Source: Segatella copri (GTDB lineage: Bacteria > Bacteroidota > Bacteroidia > Bacteroidales > Bacteroidaceae). From it: a stretch of 64,000 nt of DNA. Positions within the stretch are counted from its first letter, which is position 1; each line of letters opens with the position of its first letter. Under the pieces are notes generated by a model. That model did no database searches. It was not told the DNA's origin and saw only the letters and a program-made list of their open reading frames with translations. This document shows, piece after piece, positions 17,053 through 26,085 of the stretch. Where the stretch lies: positions 3,287,001-3,351,000 of the forward strand of contig NZ_CP042464.1 of NCBI RefSeq assembly GCF_015074785.1, in the 5' to 3' direction. The translations under genes and the position numbers were made by a program.

Positions 17053-17084
17053 TTTGGCGTTATCATGAATATTGTGTAAATTTG
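17053..17084 (+). promoter_or_regulatory. Regulator promoter placed directly at the start codon
   Basis: TTTG at 17053-17056 and TAAATTTG at 17077-17084 are 20 bp apart, a perfect match. The ATG begins at 17090, only 5 bp after the -7 box, so transcription would start at or next to the start codon. Confidence 0.7.
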
Positions 17085-17089
17085 CACAC

Positions 17090-19969
17090 ATGAAGAAGTC
17101 AATAAAACCTATATACCGCATCAGCATGGCAATTGCTATGCTCTTTATTTCGCTTGCCATCCATGCGCAGCGTTTCGTCAACACCTCCCTTGAAGGTGCT
17201 CAGGCAGTTTGTGCCATTACCCAGGACAGTGATGGAATGATATGGCTCGGAACCGACAACGGCCTTTACAGCTATGATGGTTATCATGGCTACCGCCATT
17301 TTCAGGAACATACATTCAGCAATACGCGTGTCAATGCGCTCGGTTTCGAGGGCAGAATGCTCTATCTGGCTACCGGCAACGGCATCCTGAAATTCGATAC
17401 GCAATCTTATCAATATGCCGAAACACCAGCCATGAAGGCTTTTGCAGATGAGACGAAACGCAGGCAGTTGAAGGAACTCCGTGTGCTCGATATCAAGGGT
17501 GGCAAGACAGACTTCGGTGGCGATGTCTATGCCTTGCTCTCTACTCCGCGAGGCTTGCTCGTAGGTTCGCTTGCTGGTCTGCATCTCGGCAGCAGACTGA
17601 TTCCGCTCCGTGCCGGAGAACAGCCGCTGGTCAATGCGCTCGCCTATGATGCCAAGCGCCGATGCTACTGGATTGGTACCGAGGGGGCTCTCTATTGTGC
17701 CGACCTGCAGCTCAGGAACTTCTCACAGATTCCAGCTCTCAACGGCAATTCTATCAAATGTCTTTCTACAGATGCAGCCGGCAATCTCTATATCGGAACA
17801 GATAACGGACTCTATCAGATGGCACTCTCCAATGCCATCACCCATTATATCCACGATTCCCGTGATGATGCTTCTATTCCTAACAACATCGTCTGGGCTT
17901 GCTTTGTAGATAAATGGCAGAATGTATGGGTGGGTACTGACAATGGACTCTCCCGTCTCACTACCCAAACCTATTACCGCTATGTATCGCTCGATAAGAT
18001 TATGATGTCGGGTGAGGGCAACTGTCTGCATGCCATGCTCCAGACCCGTAACGGCGAATGGTGGATGGGCGGTACCAACGGTCTGATTCATTTCACCCGG
18101 AATGCTGAAGGTTATAAGAATGTGGCATGGTACAAGCAGAACAGCTCTGCCTTCCCGCTGAGTCATAACCGTGTACGCAAGATTTATGAAGACCATGACG
18201 GCGATGTATGGATCTGTACCGACCATGGCATCAACTTCTATGACCGCAGTTCCCGTCAGATGCGCAACTTCATCGTCTACGATAAGAGCGGTAAGTATTC
18301 TACCGCCTGGGCTTATGATGTTCTCCAGGACAAGAAGGGCAGAATATGGATGGGTTCTTATCAGGGTGGTGTCTTCGTGATGGATAAGGCGGCTCTTCTG
18401 AGTGGCAAGACCATAGCCGACTGGCATTACTCGGACAAGGGAAAGAATGCGCTCTCTGGTCTGCATGTAGGTCAGATGGTGATGGATGGAAAGGGTAGGA
18501 TTTGGGTTTCTACCTATACCCGTCTCAACTGCATCAATCCGAACGATATGAAGGTGGTACAGGTGGCTAACTCAGATGTCGTCAACTATCTGATGGCAGA
18601 CAGCAAGGGCAATATCTGGATGGGTGATAACAGTTCGGTAACCTGTTATTATGCAGCCGGTTCTGTGCTGGGTAACAGTTTTTCTTCCAAGACATGGCAG
18701 ATTGGTGGCAAGGTAAGTACCATGTGTGATGTGGAAGGCAAGATATGGGTGGTATCGGGCAATGAATGCTGCGTAATCAATCCTGAGGGCGAGAGCCAGC
18801 GCTTCATGATTCCTTCTGTTGTGCCGCTCAACATCTGTTACAGCAGACAGACTCATGAGGTAATGATGGGCGGCAATGACGGCTATGTGGCAATCAGTTC
18901 CGATGTAGCACAGAAGCCTAAGCAGTTTACCCGCTTGATGCTGGCTGGAATCATCGTAAACGGACAGGCTCGTGAGGAGCGTGGAGAAATCCTGAAACTG
19001 AAGAGTGATGAGAACAACTTCACCCTGCAGCTCACCGACCTTCCTTTTGCTGATCATCCTTCAGCCGTTTATGCTTACAAACTCGAAGGCAGCGACCACG
19101 ACTGGCATTATCTGAACTCCGGCAATATCGATATCACCTATAATGGTTTGTCGTATGGCGATTATCATCTTACGGTTCATGCCGTGGATGGTGAAGGCAA
19201 GGTAGCTGCCGAGGTTTATTCGCTCGACATCTCCGTCCTGCCGCCTTGGTATCTCTCCTTGTGGTGCAAGCTCTTCTATATCACGGCACTCATCGTGTTT
19301 GTGGCATGGCTGGTAAGCTGGTATTTTCTGCGCAAGGAACTGGCTGATGCCCAGAAGCAGAAGACTGAGGTGTTGGAGCAGGTACAGATGCGTATGGACT
19401 TCTTCAATCGTCTGACGGAAGATTTGAAGGCAGCTGTGGCTCATCATTCATTTGATGAGGTGACAGCTCTGATGGTCCGCTACCTGAACGTGAAGATACC
19501 AGAGAAGCCATCAACTGTTGCCACAGGGTTATCCGCTTCGGCCTTATCTGAGCCTGAGGCATCAACCTCAGAACCAGTTTCTGCACGCTCTGAATCTTCT
19601 GAAGAGGAAAAGAAGGAAGTAAATGTCAGCGAGTTGGATGCGGCAGACAAGCGTCTGCTCGAAGAGATCAATGAGGCGATAGAGAAGCACATGATTGATT
19701 CCGACTTCAACGTTTCGATGTTGCAGGATGTGATAGGTATAGGTGGCAAGCAGCTGTATCGCAAGACGAAGGCGATAACGGGGCGTACGCCTGTAGAGTA
19801 TATCCGTGAGATGCGTATGAAGCGTGCAGCCGAGCTCCTGAGCCAGGGCAAGTTCAGTGTTTCCGAGGTGATGTATACCGTTGGTTTTTCCAACAGCAGT
19901 TATTTCTCCAAATGCTTCTCCAAGGAGTATGGCATGACTCCTACGGAATACATGAAGGTGAAGAGGTAA
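17090..19969 (+). CDS. Propeller sensor with AraC output, lacking kinase and receiver (HTCS-like)
   Basis: A 959-residue membrane regulator. Order: signal peptide (1-27); two-component-type propeller repeats over about 600 residues (repeated IWLGTDNGLY, VWVGTDNGLSR, VWICTDHGINFY, IWMGSYQGG); a Y_Y_Y domain (about 640-710); a membrane helix (about 725-747); about 98 linker residues; an AraC helix-turn-helix (845-959). Ordinary hybrid two-component regulators of this phylum are about 1,300-1,400 residues, with HisKA, ATPase and receiver before the AraC domain. Here only a trace of HisKA remains (RMDFFNRLTEDLK, where the usual FFTNISHELRTPL has the phospho-acceptor His), then a Ser/Glu-rich spacer. 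Its likely targets are the galactan genes upstream and/or the SusC operon downstream. The frame is intact and not recently broken. Confidence 0.85.
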   Translation: MKKSIKPIYRISMAIAMLFISLAIHAQRFVNTSLEGAQAVCAITQDSDGMIWLGTDNGLYSYDGYHGYRHFQEHTFSNTRVNALGFEGRMLYLATGNGILKFDTQSYQYAETPAMKAFADETKRRQLKELRVLDIKGGKTDFGGDVYALLSTPRGLLVGSLAGLHLGSRLIPLRAGEQPLVNALAYDAKRRCYWIGTEGALYCADLQLRNFSQIPALNGNSIKCLSTDAAGNLYIGTDNGLYQMALSNAITHYIHDSRDDASIPNNIVWACFVDKWQNVWVGTDNGLSRLTTQTYYRYVSLDKIMMSGEGNCLHAMLQTRNGEWWMGGTNGLIHFTRNAEGYKNVAWYKQNSSAFPLSHNRVRKIYEDHDGDVWICTDHGINFYDRSSRQMRNFIVYDKSGKYSTAWAYDVLQDKKGRIWMGSYQGGVFVMDKAALLSGKTIADWHYSDKGKNALSGLHVGQMVMDGKGRIWVSTYTRLNCINPNDMKVVQVANSDVVNYLMADSKGNIWMGDNSSVTCYYAAGSVLGNSFSSKTWQIGGKVSTMCDVEGKIWVVSGNECCVINPEGESQRFMIPSVVPLNICYSRQTHEVMMGGNDGYVAISSDVAQKPKQFTRLMLAGIIVNGQAREERGEILKLKSDENNFTLQLTDLPFADHPSAVYAYKLEGSDHDWHYLNSGNIDITYNGLSYGDYHLTVHAVDGEGKVAAEVYSLDISVLPPWYLSLWCKLFYITALIVFVAWLVSWYFLRKELADAQKQKTEVLEQVQMRMDFFNRLTEDLKAAVAHHSFDEVTALMVRYLNVKIPEKPSTVATGLSASALSEPEASTSEPVSARSESSEEEKKEVNVSELDAADKRLLEEINEAIEKHMIDSDFNVSMLQDVIGIGGKQLYRKTKAITGRTPVEYIREMRMKRAAELLSQGKFSVSEVMYTVGFSNSSYFSKCFSKEYGMTPTEYMKVKR

Positions 19970-19984
19970 ATAAATGATGTGCTT

Positions 19985-20314
19985 CCGTTTGCCTATAGAT
20001 ATGACTGCGTGGGGTTAAGAATATGACAGTATTGGGTTACGGATACGACTCCGTCAGGTTACGGATACGACTCCGTAGGCTAATGGAGACGTATCCTTCG
20101 GCTTGTCGAGATATCTGCGTCAGCTGATTGAGCTACTTGAGTCAGCTGATTGAGCTACTTGCGTCAGCTGACTGAGCCACTTGCGTTAGCTGATAAAATA
20201 CGTTCCGATGCATTAAAAAATGCGTCCCGATGTAGCATTTGCTACGTCCCGACGCAGCAAAAGATACGTCCGGACGTAGTACAAGCTACGTCGGGACGTA
20301 ATTTCAGCTTTATG
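19985..20314 (+). repeat. Sequence-drifting array with strict 22-nt period (15 units)
   Basis: This fills much of the 698-nt gap between the regulator and susC. Units begin every 22 nt at 19985, 20007, 20029 and so on to 20293. Adjacent units resemble each other most: CGGATACGACT is shared by units at 20029 and 20051, CAGCTGAtTGAGCtACTT by units at 20117-20161, and CCGAyGyA...TACGTC by units at 20205-20271. Later units contain dyads such as TACGTCCGGACGTA and GTAGCATTTGCTAC. No open frame, no RNA gene and no terminator with a T-run is seen. Confidence 0.75.
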
Positions 20315-20473
20315 AAAACGGCTGCATAGAAACAAAAAAAAGTGTGTATTGAACTTGTTTTTGCAATCTGTAATCGGATGTGACAAAAAATCGACAATTA
20401 ACTAAATTTATGAGCAAATATGCTAAAAAACATAGATATTACGTGTTAATTATTTAAATTTTAAGCGATTATC

Positions 20474-20504
20474 TTGGGCAAATAAGAAAATATTCGTAAT
20501 TTTG
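20474..20504 (+). promoter_or_regulatory. susC operon promoter
   Basis: TTG at 20474-20476 and TAATTTTG at 20497-20504 are 20 bp apart. The leader to the ATG at 20668 is about 155 nt, long for this genome. Confidence 0.65.
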
Positions 20505-20667
20505 CACCGATTTAAGTTAAATAGGTATTTCCATGCGTGCATTTTAGTGAAAGAATGTATAAATGGAGGGGTGAAGTGTCGCCCTGAGTGCTTTCGGCTT
20601 TTACCAAACGAGAAAAAAATGAGAAAAAAATAATAATTATTAATTAATAAACTTGAAACAAACAAGG

Positions 20668-23604
20668 ATGAGAAGATTAACTCTTTTACTTGTCTCACTT
20701 GTATTGTTGTCTATCCAATCGGTCTTGGCGCAGAGTTTCAGCGTCAAGGGTACTGTCGTGTCTGCTGAAGACAACGAACCGATGATTGGTGTGACCATTA
20801 TGCAAGAGGGAACATCAAATGGCGTAGTGACCGATATTGACGGTAACTATACCATCGAAATTAAGGGTGCTTCGAAGGCTACGCTTGCCTACTCTTATGT
20901 GGGATGCGTTACGCAGAAGCACGTTGTGAATGCGCAGACAAATACGCTCAACATCACCCTTGCTTCGGATTCCAAGATGATGGATGAAGTGGTTGTGGTG
21001 GCGTATGGCGTGAGAAAGAAGGGAACCATTGCGGGTTCCGTGTCTGCCGTAAAGTCTGAAAAGATAGAAAATGTGCCGGCGGCAAGCTTCGACCAAGCTT
21101 TGCAGGGACAGAGTACTGGTTTGCAGGTCATCTCTTCTTCGGGTGAACCTAGCAAGGCGGCTACCTTCCAGATTCGTGGTACCAACTCTATCAACTCCGG
21201 CAAGTCGCCACTCTTTATCCTCGACGGCGTGCCAATCTCAAGTTCTGATTTCAATACCTTGAGTCCTAACGACATCGAAAGTATCTCTGTATTGAAAGAT
21301 GCCTCTTCTACCTCAATCTATGGTGCACGTGCTGCCAATGGTGTGGTTGTCATCACTTCCAAGCGAGGCTTGTCAATGGACCAGGCGAAGATTACGCTCC
21401 GTGCACAGTATGGTTTCTCTGAGTTGGCGCAGACCAACTGGAAGATGATGAATACCGACGAGCGTATACAGTTTGAGAAAGAAGTAGGTCTGGATACAGG
21501 TAAGGATTACAATCTCCTTTCAAGAGTAAACGTAAACTGGCTGGACGAGGTGTTCAACGACCGCGCTCCGTTGCAGAGCTACGAACTCTCTATCAACCGT
21601 GCTACCGACCGCTTGAACTACTATGTTTCTGGTGGTTTCTACGATCAGGACGGTATCGCACAGAATTCAACCTTCCGCCGTTACAACATCCGCACCAATG
21701 CTGATGTAAAGGCTAGCAAGTGGTTGAAGGTAGGTACCAACACCATGGCTGCCTATGAGGAGGCTCAGCAGGCTGACGATGGTAGCTATACTACCGTTAC
21801 TCCTATCTCAGCATGCCGATTCATGCTGCCTTACTGGAATCCATACGCAAAGGATGGCAGTCTGGCTTCACTTTCAGCAGGCAACTGGGCTGGAACCAGC
21901 GAGAACCCTATCGTTTACATGGGCTTGAATCCTATCAAGAACAAGAAATATAAGGTACTCTCTACCATGTATGCTGAAATCTATCCGATAGAGAATCTGA
22001 CTATCCGTACTCAGTTTGGTGCCGATTTCACTCATTCTACAGCGTTCCTCCAGTCGTTCCCAAGTCTCTCTTCAAATAACGGACAGGGTACTGCGGCTCG
22101 TCAGAGCAGTGATGCCATCAACCTGACAGAGACCACTACGGCTAACTACCGTTTCACCCTGAACGATATCCATTCGTTCAACGTGATGCTGGGTCAGGAG
22201 GCTGTCAATTTCCACTCAGAGGGTTTCCAGGTATATTCCAAGGGTCAGACCAGCGATCTCCTGACCAACGTATCATCAGGTACACGTGCCAGCCGCTGGG
22301 CAGATTCATCTTCTGATTATTCTTACCTGTCATTCTTCATGCGTGGCGAGTATAACTATAAGGAGCTTTACTATGCCGACTTCTCTCTGCGTACTGATGC
22401 TTCTTCACGTTTCGGTAAGGATCATCGCTGGGGTACATTCTGGTCGCTCGGTTTCATGTACAACGTGAAGTCTACCGACTGGCTGAAGGATATGAAGTGG
22501 CTCAGCACAGCCCAGATTGCCGTAAGTACCGGTACATCGGGTAACTCTGAGATTCCTAACTATTATCATCTGGCTCTGGTATCGGGTGGTGCCAACTACG
22601 ATAATACTGCCGGTTTCTCTCCATCACAGAGTGGTAACGAGGAATTGGGTTGGGAGTCAACATGGGCAAACAACTTCGCCCTCCGTTTGGGTTTCCTCGA
22701 CAGAATCAACTTCAGTTTCGAGGCTTACTACAAGCGTACCTCCAATATGCTGATGCGCGTTCCTGAGTCTTACACCGTTACCGGCGAGGGCTATCGCTGG
22801 AAGAACGTAGGTGTGATGGCTAACAAGGGTATCGAGTTGAGTGCTGACGGTGATGTAATCCGCACACGCGACTTCACCTGGAATGTAAGTGCCAACGTAT
22901 CTTACAACCAGAACCGATTGAAGGAACTCTATAACGGTGTAACCGAGTATGTAAACTCAACCACCGGTTTGAAGTATGTGGTAGGTCACTCAGTAAGCGA
23001 GTTCTTCCTGAACCGTTATGCCGGTGTGAATCCAGCGAATGGTGAGCAGCTCTGGTATGATAAGAACGGCAACGTGACCAACGAGTTCCGCGAGAGCGAC
23101 AAGGTGATGACGGGCAAGACCTATGATGCACCTTGGATGGGCGGTTTCGGTACAAGCTTCCGTTGGAAAGGCTTGCAGTTTTCTGCCCAGTTCAGCTGGA
23201 TCGGTACACGCTACGTCATCAACAACGACCGTTACTTCGAGGAGAGCGGTGTAACCTTCGGTACTGCTTACAACCAGTCAAACCGTCTGTTGTACGACCG
23301 TTGGAAGCAGCCAGGCGATATTACCGACATCCCACGTTGGGGCGAGGTAACCCAGCTCGACGACCGCTTCTTGGAGAATGCATCGTTCCTCCGTCTGAAG
23401 AATCTCAGTCTGTCCTATTCATTGCCACAGAGTCTGTTGCGCAAGACCAACTTCTTCTCTATGGTCAGAATCTATGGTCAGGCACAGAACCTCTTCACCG
23501 TAACCGGTTTCAACGGTCTGGATCCTGAGGTTTCATCCAATATTTACCAGGCACAGTATCCGGCATCACGCCAGTTTACTCTGGGTGTTGAATTGCAATT
23601 CTAA
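20668..23604 (+). CDS. SusC-like TonB-dependent outer-membrane transporter
   Basis: A 978-residue outer-membrane importer powered by TonB. Order: signal peptide (to VLAQ, about residue 22), a carboxypeptidase-regulatory-like domain (SVKGTVVSAEDNEPMIGVTI), a TonB box region (MDEVVVVAYG), the plug domain (IQIRG-type block QIRGTNSINSGKSPLFILDG, DASSTSIYGARAANGVVVIT) and a 22-strand barrel ending ...SRQFTLGVELQF with the terminal aromatic residue. It partners the SusD-like lipoprotein that follows. The start is the ATG that precedes the signal peptide, since a TTG 15 nt upstream only adds five polar residues. Substrate is not fixed by sequence; the operon context suggests peptides. Confidence 0.95.
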   Translation: MRRLTLLLVSLVLLSIQSVLAQSFSVKGTVVSAEDNEPMIGVTIMQEGTSNGVVTDIDGNYTIEIKGASKATLAYSYVGCVTQKHVVNAQTNTLNITLASDSKMMDEVVVVAYGVRKKGTIAGSVSAVKSEKIENVPAASFDQALQGQSTGLQVISSSGEPSKAATFQIRGTNSINSGKSPLFILDGVPISSSDFNTLSPNDIESISVLKDASSTSIYGARAANGVVVITSKRGLSMDQAKITLRAQYGFSELAQTNWKMMNTDERIQFEKEVGLDTGKDYNLLSRVNVNWLDEVFNDRAPLQSYELSINRATDRLNYYVSGGFYDQDGIAQNSTFRRYNIRTNADVKASKWLKVGTNTMAAYEEAQQADDGSYTTVTPISACRFMLPYWNPYAKDGSLASLSAGNWAGTSENPIVYMGLNPIKNKKYKVLSTMYAEIYPIENLTIRTQFGADFTHSTAFLQSFPSLSSNNGQGTAARQSSDAINLTETTTANYRFTLNDIHSFNVMLGQEAVNFHSEGFQVYSKGQTSDLLTNVSSGTRASRWADSSSDYSYLSFFMRGEYNYKELYYADFSLRTDASSRFGKDHRWGTFWSLGFMYNVKSTDWLKDMKWLSTAQIAVSTGTSGNSEIPNYYHLALVSGGANYDNTAGFSPSQSGNEELGWESTWANNFALRLGFLDRINFSFEAYYKRTSNMLMRVPESYTVTGEGYRWKNVGVMANKGIELSADGDVIRTRDFTWNVSANVSYNQNRLKELYNGVTEYVNSTTGLKYVVGHSVSEFFLNRYAGVNPANGEQLWYDKNGNVTNEFRESDKVMTGKTYDAPWMGGFGTSFRWKGLQFSAQFSWIGTRYVINNDRYFEESGVTFGTAYNQSNRLLYDRWKQPGDITDIPRWGEVTQLDDRFLENASFLRLKNLSLSYSLPQSLLRKTNFFSMVRIYGQAQNLFTVTGFNGLDPEVSSNIYQAQYPASRQFTLGVELQF

Positions 23605-23622
23605 CCAAGAAAGGAGAAAAAA

Positions 23623-25149
23623 ATGAATATCAAAAATATAAAGACATACATCCTGTCGGGAATCCTAGCCCTCTCGATGTCTTCCTGTCTTGATAAGTAT
23701 CCTGAGGATTCTATCCGCATGGACCAGGCTATCAACACGGTGGGCGACATGGACAAGCTGGTGTACGGTATCTACGACAGTTTCAAGAGCAGCGCCCTCT
23801 ATTCGGGCAATCTGACAATCCTGCCAGATCTGCAGGCAGACTTCGTGTACTGCGTGAAGGGCTACTCTAATGCCTATGGCGATATCTACCGTTGGAAAGA
23901 TATCAAGGCTACCAACACCGATATCGAGGCGGTATATGGTGCGCTTTATGGTGTTATCAACAATGCCAACTTCCTGCTCGATAATGTAGATAAGGTAAAG
24001 GCAAACACCAACAGTGATAAGGAGCTCGACAAGTTGGAGCAGTATCAGGGCGAGGCTTACTTCGCACGTGCCCTGGCTTACTCTGAGTTGATCAAGTGTT
24101 TCTGCAAGGCTTACGATAGCGATGAGCAGGCAGAGAAGGAACTCGGCGTGGTACTCACAGAGCACTATTACGGCAATGAGCCACAGAAGAGAGCCACTCT
24201 GAAGGAATCATACGAATTCGTATTGAGAGACCTTGACAAGGCTGCCGAATATCTGAAGGTAGACGAAGACTTCACAGGAAGTCTCTACAACGAGATTTAC
24301 TTCAACGAGTATACCTGTCATGCCTTGCGTGCGCGCGTATCCTTATATATGCACAAGTACGATGATGCCATCAAGTATGCATCTAAGGTAATCGGCAGTA
24401 AGTATTATACATTGGAGAAGGCTTCTTCCAACACCTATTCAAACCAGGTGAACGATTACAAGTATATCTGGACCTATGGTGATTCGCGTGAGGCTATCTG
24501 GAAGGTAGGCTTCACCGTGAACAGCTATGGCGGTGCACTGGGTACCATCTTCGATAACTACAACTATGTAACTTATCGTCCAGACTATGTGCCTGAGACA
24601 TGGGTCATCAACTCATTCGACAGCAATGACCTCCGTGCTGCAGCAATCTTCACAACCCGTGTAACCGGTTATGAGCACGGTTTGCAGTGGTCTTTGCTGA
24701 GCAAGTATTTCGGCGATGCAGAATTCCTGAACAACAATATCCTGCATGTTCACCAGCCAATGGTGTTCCGTCTCTCAGAGCAGTATCTGATACGTGCTGA
24801 GGCTTACGCCATGAAGAAGGACTACGCTAAGGCAGGTAAGGACATCTCTACCTTGCGTACAGCCCGCTACTCTTCATATGGTGGTAACACCTCGATGAGC
24901 GAGAGCAACGCCATGAAGATAATCGAGGCAGAGCGCGTGAAGGAACTCTATATGGAAGGCTTCCGTCTGAACGACCTCAAGCGCTGGCACAAGGGATTTG
25001 AGCGTAAGGCTGCCGACCAGCCTGCTGCCAACTTCGTGCAGAGCAGACTGAAGGTTGAAAAGGATGACCCTCTCTTTGTCTGGCCAATTCCTCAGCATGA
25101 GCTTGAGGCTCCAGGTTCTGAGATTCAGCCTAATGAAAGTAACAAATAA
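23623..25149 (+). CDS. SusD-like substrate-binding lipoprotein
   Basis: A 508-residue surface lipoprotein that caps the SusC barrel and hands over substrate. The lipobox is SMSSCLDK. SusD/RagB features include the helical TPR-like repeats (GEAYFARALAYSELIKCFCK, ALRARVSLYMHKYDDAIKYA) and the conserved end region ERVKELYMEGFRLNDLKRW followed by LFVWPIPQHELE. Eighteen nucleotides separate it from susC. Confidence 0.95.
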   Translation: MNIKNIKTYILSGILALSMSSCLDKYPEDSIRMDQAINTVGDMDKLVYGIYDSFKSSALYSGNLTILPDLQADFVYCVKGYSNAYGDIYRWKDIKATNTDIEAVYGALYGVINNANFLLDNVDKVKANTNSDKELDKLEQYQGEAYFARALAYSELIKCFCKAYDSDEQAEKELGVVLTEHYYGNEPQKRATLKESYEFVLRDLDKAAEYLKVDEDFTGSLYNEIYFNEYTCHALRARVSLYMHKYDDAIKYASKVIGSKYYTLEKASSNTYSNQVNDYKYIWTYGDSREAIWKVGFTVNSYGGALGTIFDNYNYVTYRPDYVPETWVINSFDSNDLRAAAIFTTRVTGYEHGLQWSLLSKYFGDAEFLNNNILHVHQPMVFRLSEQYLIRAEAYAMKKDYAKAGKDISTLRTARYSSYGGNTSMSESNAMKIIEAERVKELYMEGFRLNDLKRWHKGFERKAADQPAANFVQSRLKVEKDDPLFVWPIPQHELEAPGSEIQPNESNK

Positions 25150-25164
25150 AATAAGGAGACGATC

Positions 25165-26067
25165 ATGAAGAAAATAATGATGGGATGTTTGGCAGCCGTA
25201 GCTGCACTCATCGCTCTTGTGAGCTGTTCACAGGATTATACCACTTATGCTGGTCCAAGTCATATCATGTTCTCTGATACGCTCTATCAGTATGCTGTAC
25301 AGGAAAGCAATGAGGTTTTCAATGTGCCTGTATCTGCAACCGAAAAAGCTGACTACGACCGCACCTTCGGCGTGGAGGTAGTAGACAAGCAGAGCAATGC
25401 CATCGAGGGTAAGCATTACCGCATCCTCAACAACACCGTTACAATCAAGGCGGGCGAGATGGTAGGAAATGTGAAGGTTCAGGGTATCTATGATAACATC
25501 GGCAAGACCGACTCGCTCGGCTTCACCCTGAAACTGGTGATTCCGGAGAAGTATAACTGGACAGATCTCTATAAGGACTATGCCCACGTGGTAATGCAGA
25601 AGTCTTGTCCTTTCGATATCCACAACTTCTCTGGCTGGTGCATGGTAACATCTACCTTCTACAGCAAGTATCTGAACAACGTAACCAACCGTCTGATCAA
25701 GACTGAGGTAGTGGAAGGCGAGGAGAATACCGTTCTGCTGAAGGATGTTTACTATAAGGGCTACAACCTGAAGTTGAAGTTCAGCACCAAGAACATTCTT
25801 GAGCCAAAGGTAGAGATGGACGACCAGATAGCCGGTGAGACCGGCGAGGCGTTCGGTACCATCTATGGAGACGGCAAGTTGCGCATCAGCCAGCCTTCTC
25901 TCTATACCTCTTATTATAACACCTGCCAGAACTATGTATTGCAGTATGTCAACATGAGTGTTGACAACAAGGATGGTTCAAGCTTCGGCAACGTAGGAAC
26001 CTTCATCACCATGTATGAATGGATCAGCGATGCAGAGGCAGAGAAATTGAAAGAACAAGGATATTAA
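25165..26067 (+). CDS. SusCD-associated lipoprotein, DUF4843-like
   Basis: A 300-residue lipoprotein (lipobox LVSCSQ). The first half shows a Calx-beta-like strand pattern (FNVPVSATEKADYDRTFGVEV, AIEGKHYRILNNTVTIKAGE, LGFTLKLVIP), which is what I remember of the DUF4843 family; that family call is from memory. The second half (FSGWCMVTSTFYSKYLNN onward) is specific to SusCD operons. It is the third gene of the operon, 15 nt after SusD, and probably an accessory surface protein bound to the SusCD complex. Confidence 0.75.
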   Translation: MKKIMMGCLAAVAALIALVSCSQDYTTYAGPSHIMFSDTLYQYAVQESNEVFNVPVSATEKADYDRTFGVEVVDKQSNAIEGKHYRILNNTVTIKAGEMVGNVKVQGIYDNIGKTDSLGFTLKLVIPEKYNWTDLYKDYAHVVMQKSCPFDIHNFSGWCMVTSTFYSKYLNNVTNRLIKTEVVEGEENTVLLKDVYYKGYNLKLKFSTKNILEPKVEMDDQIAGETGEAFGTIYGDGKLRISQPSLYTSYYNTCQNYVLQYVNMSVDNKDGSSFGNVGTFITMYEWISDAEAEKLKEQGY

Positions 26068-26085
26068 TCGTAGAATAAAAAGAAA

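Noticed and set aside
19985..20314. CRISPR array
   Set aside because: Units are 22 nt in total with no constant repeat plus variable spacer layout, and no cas gene is in the window.
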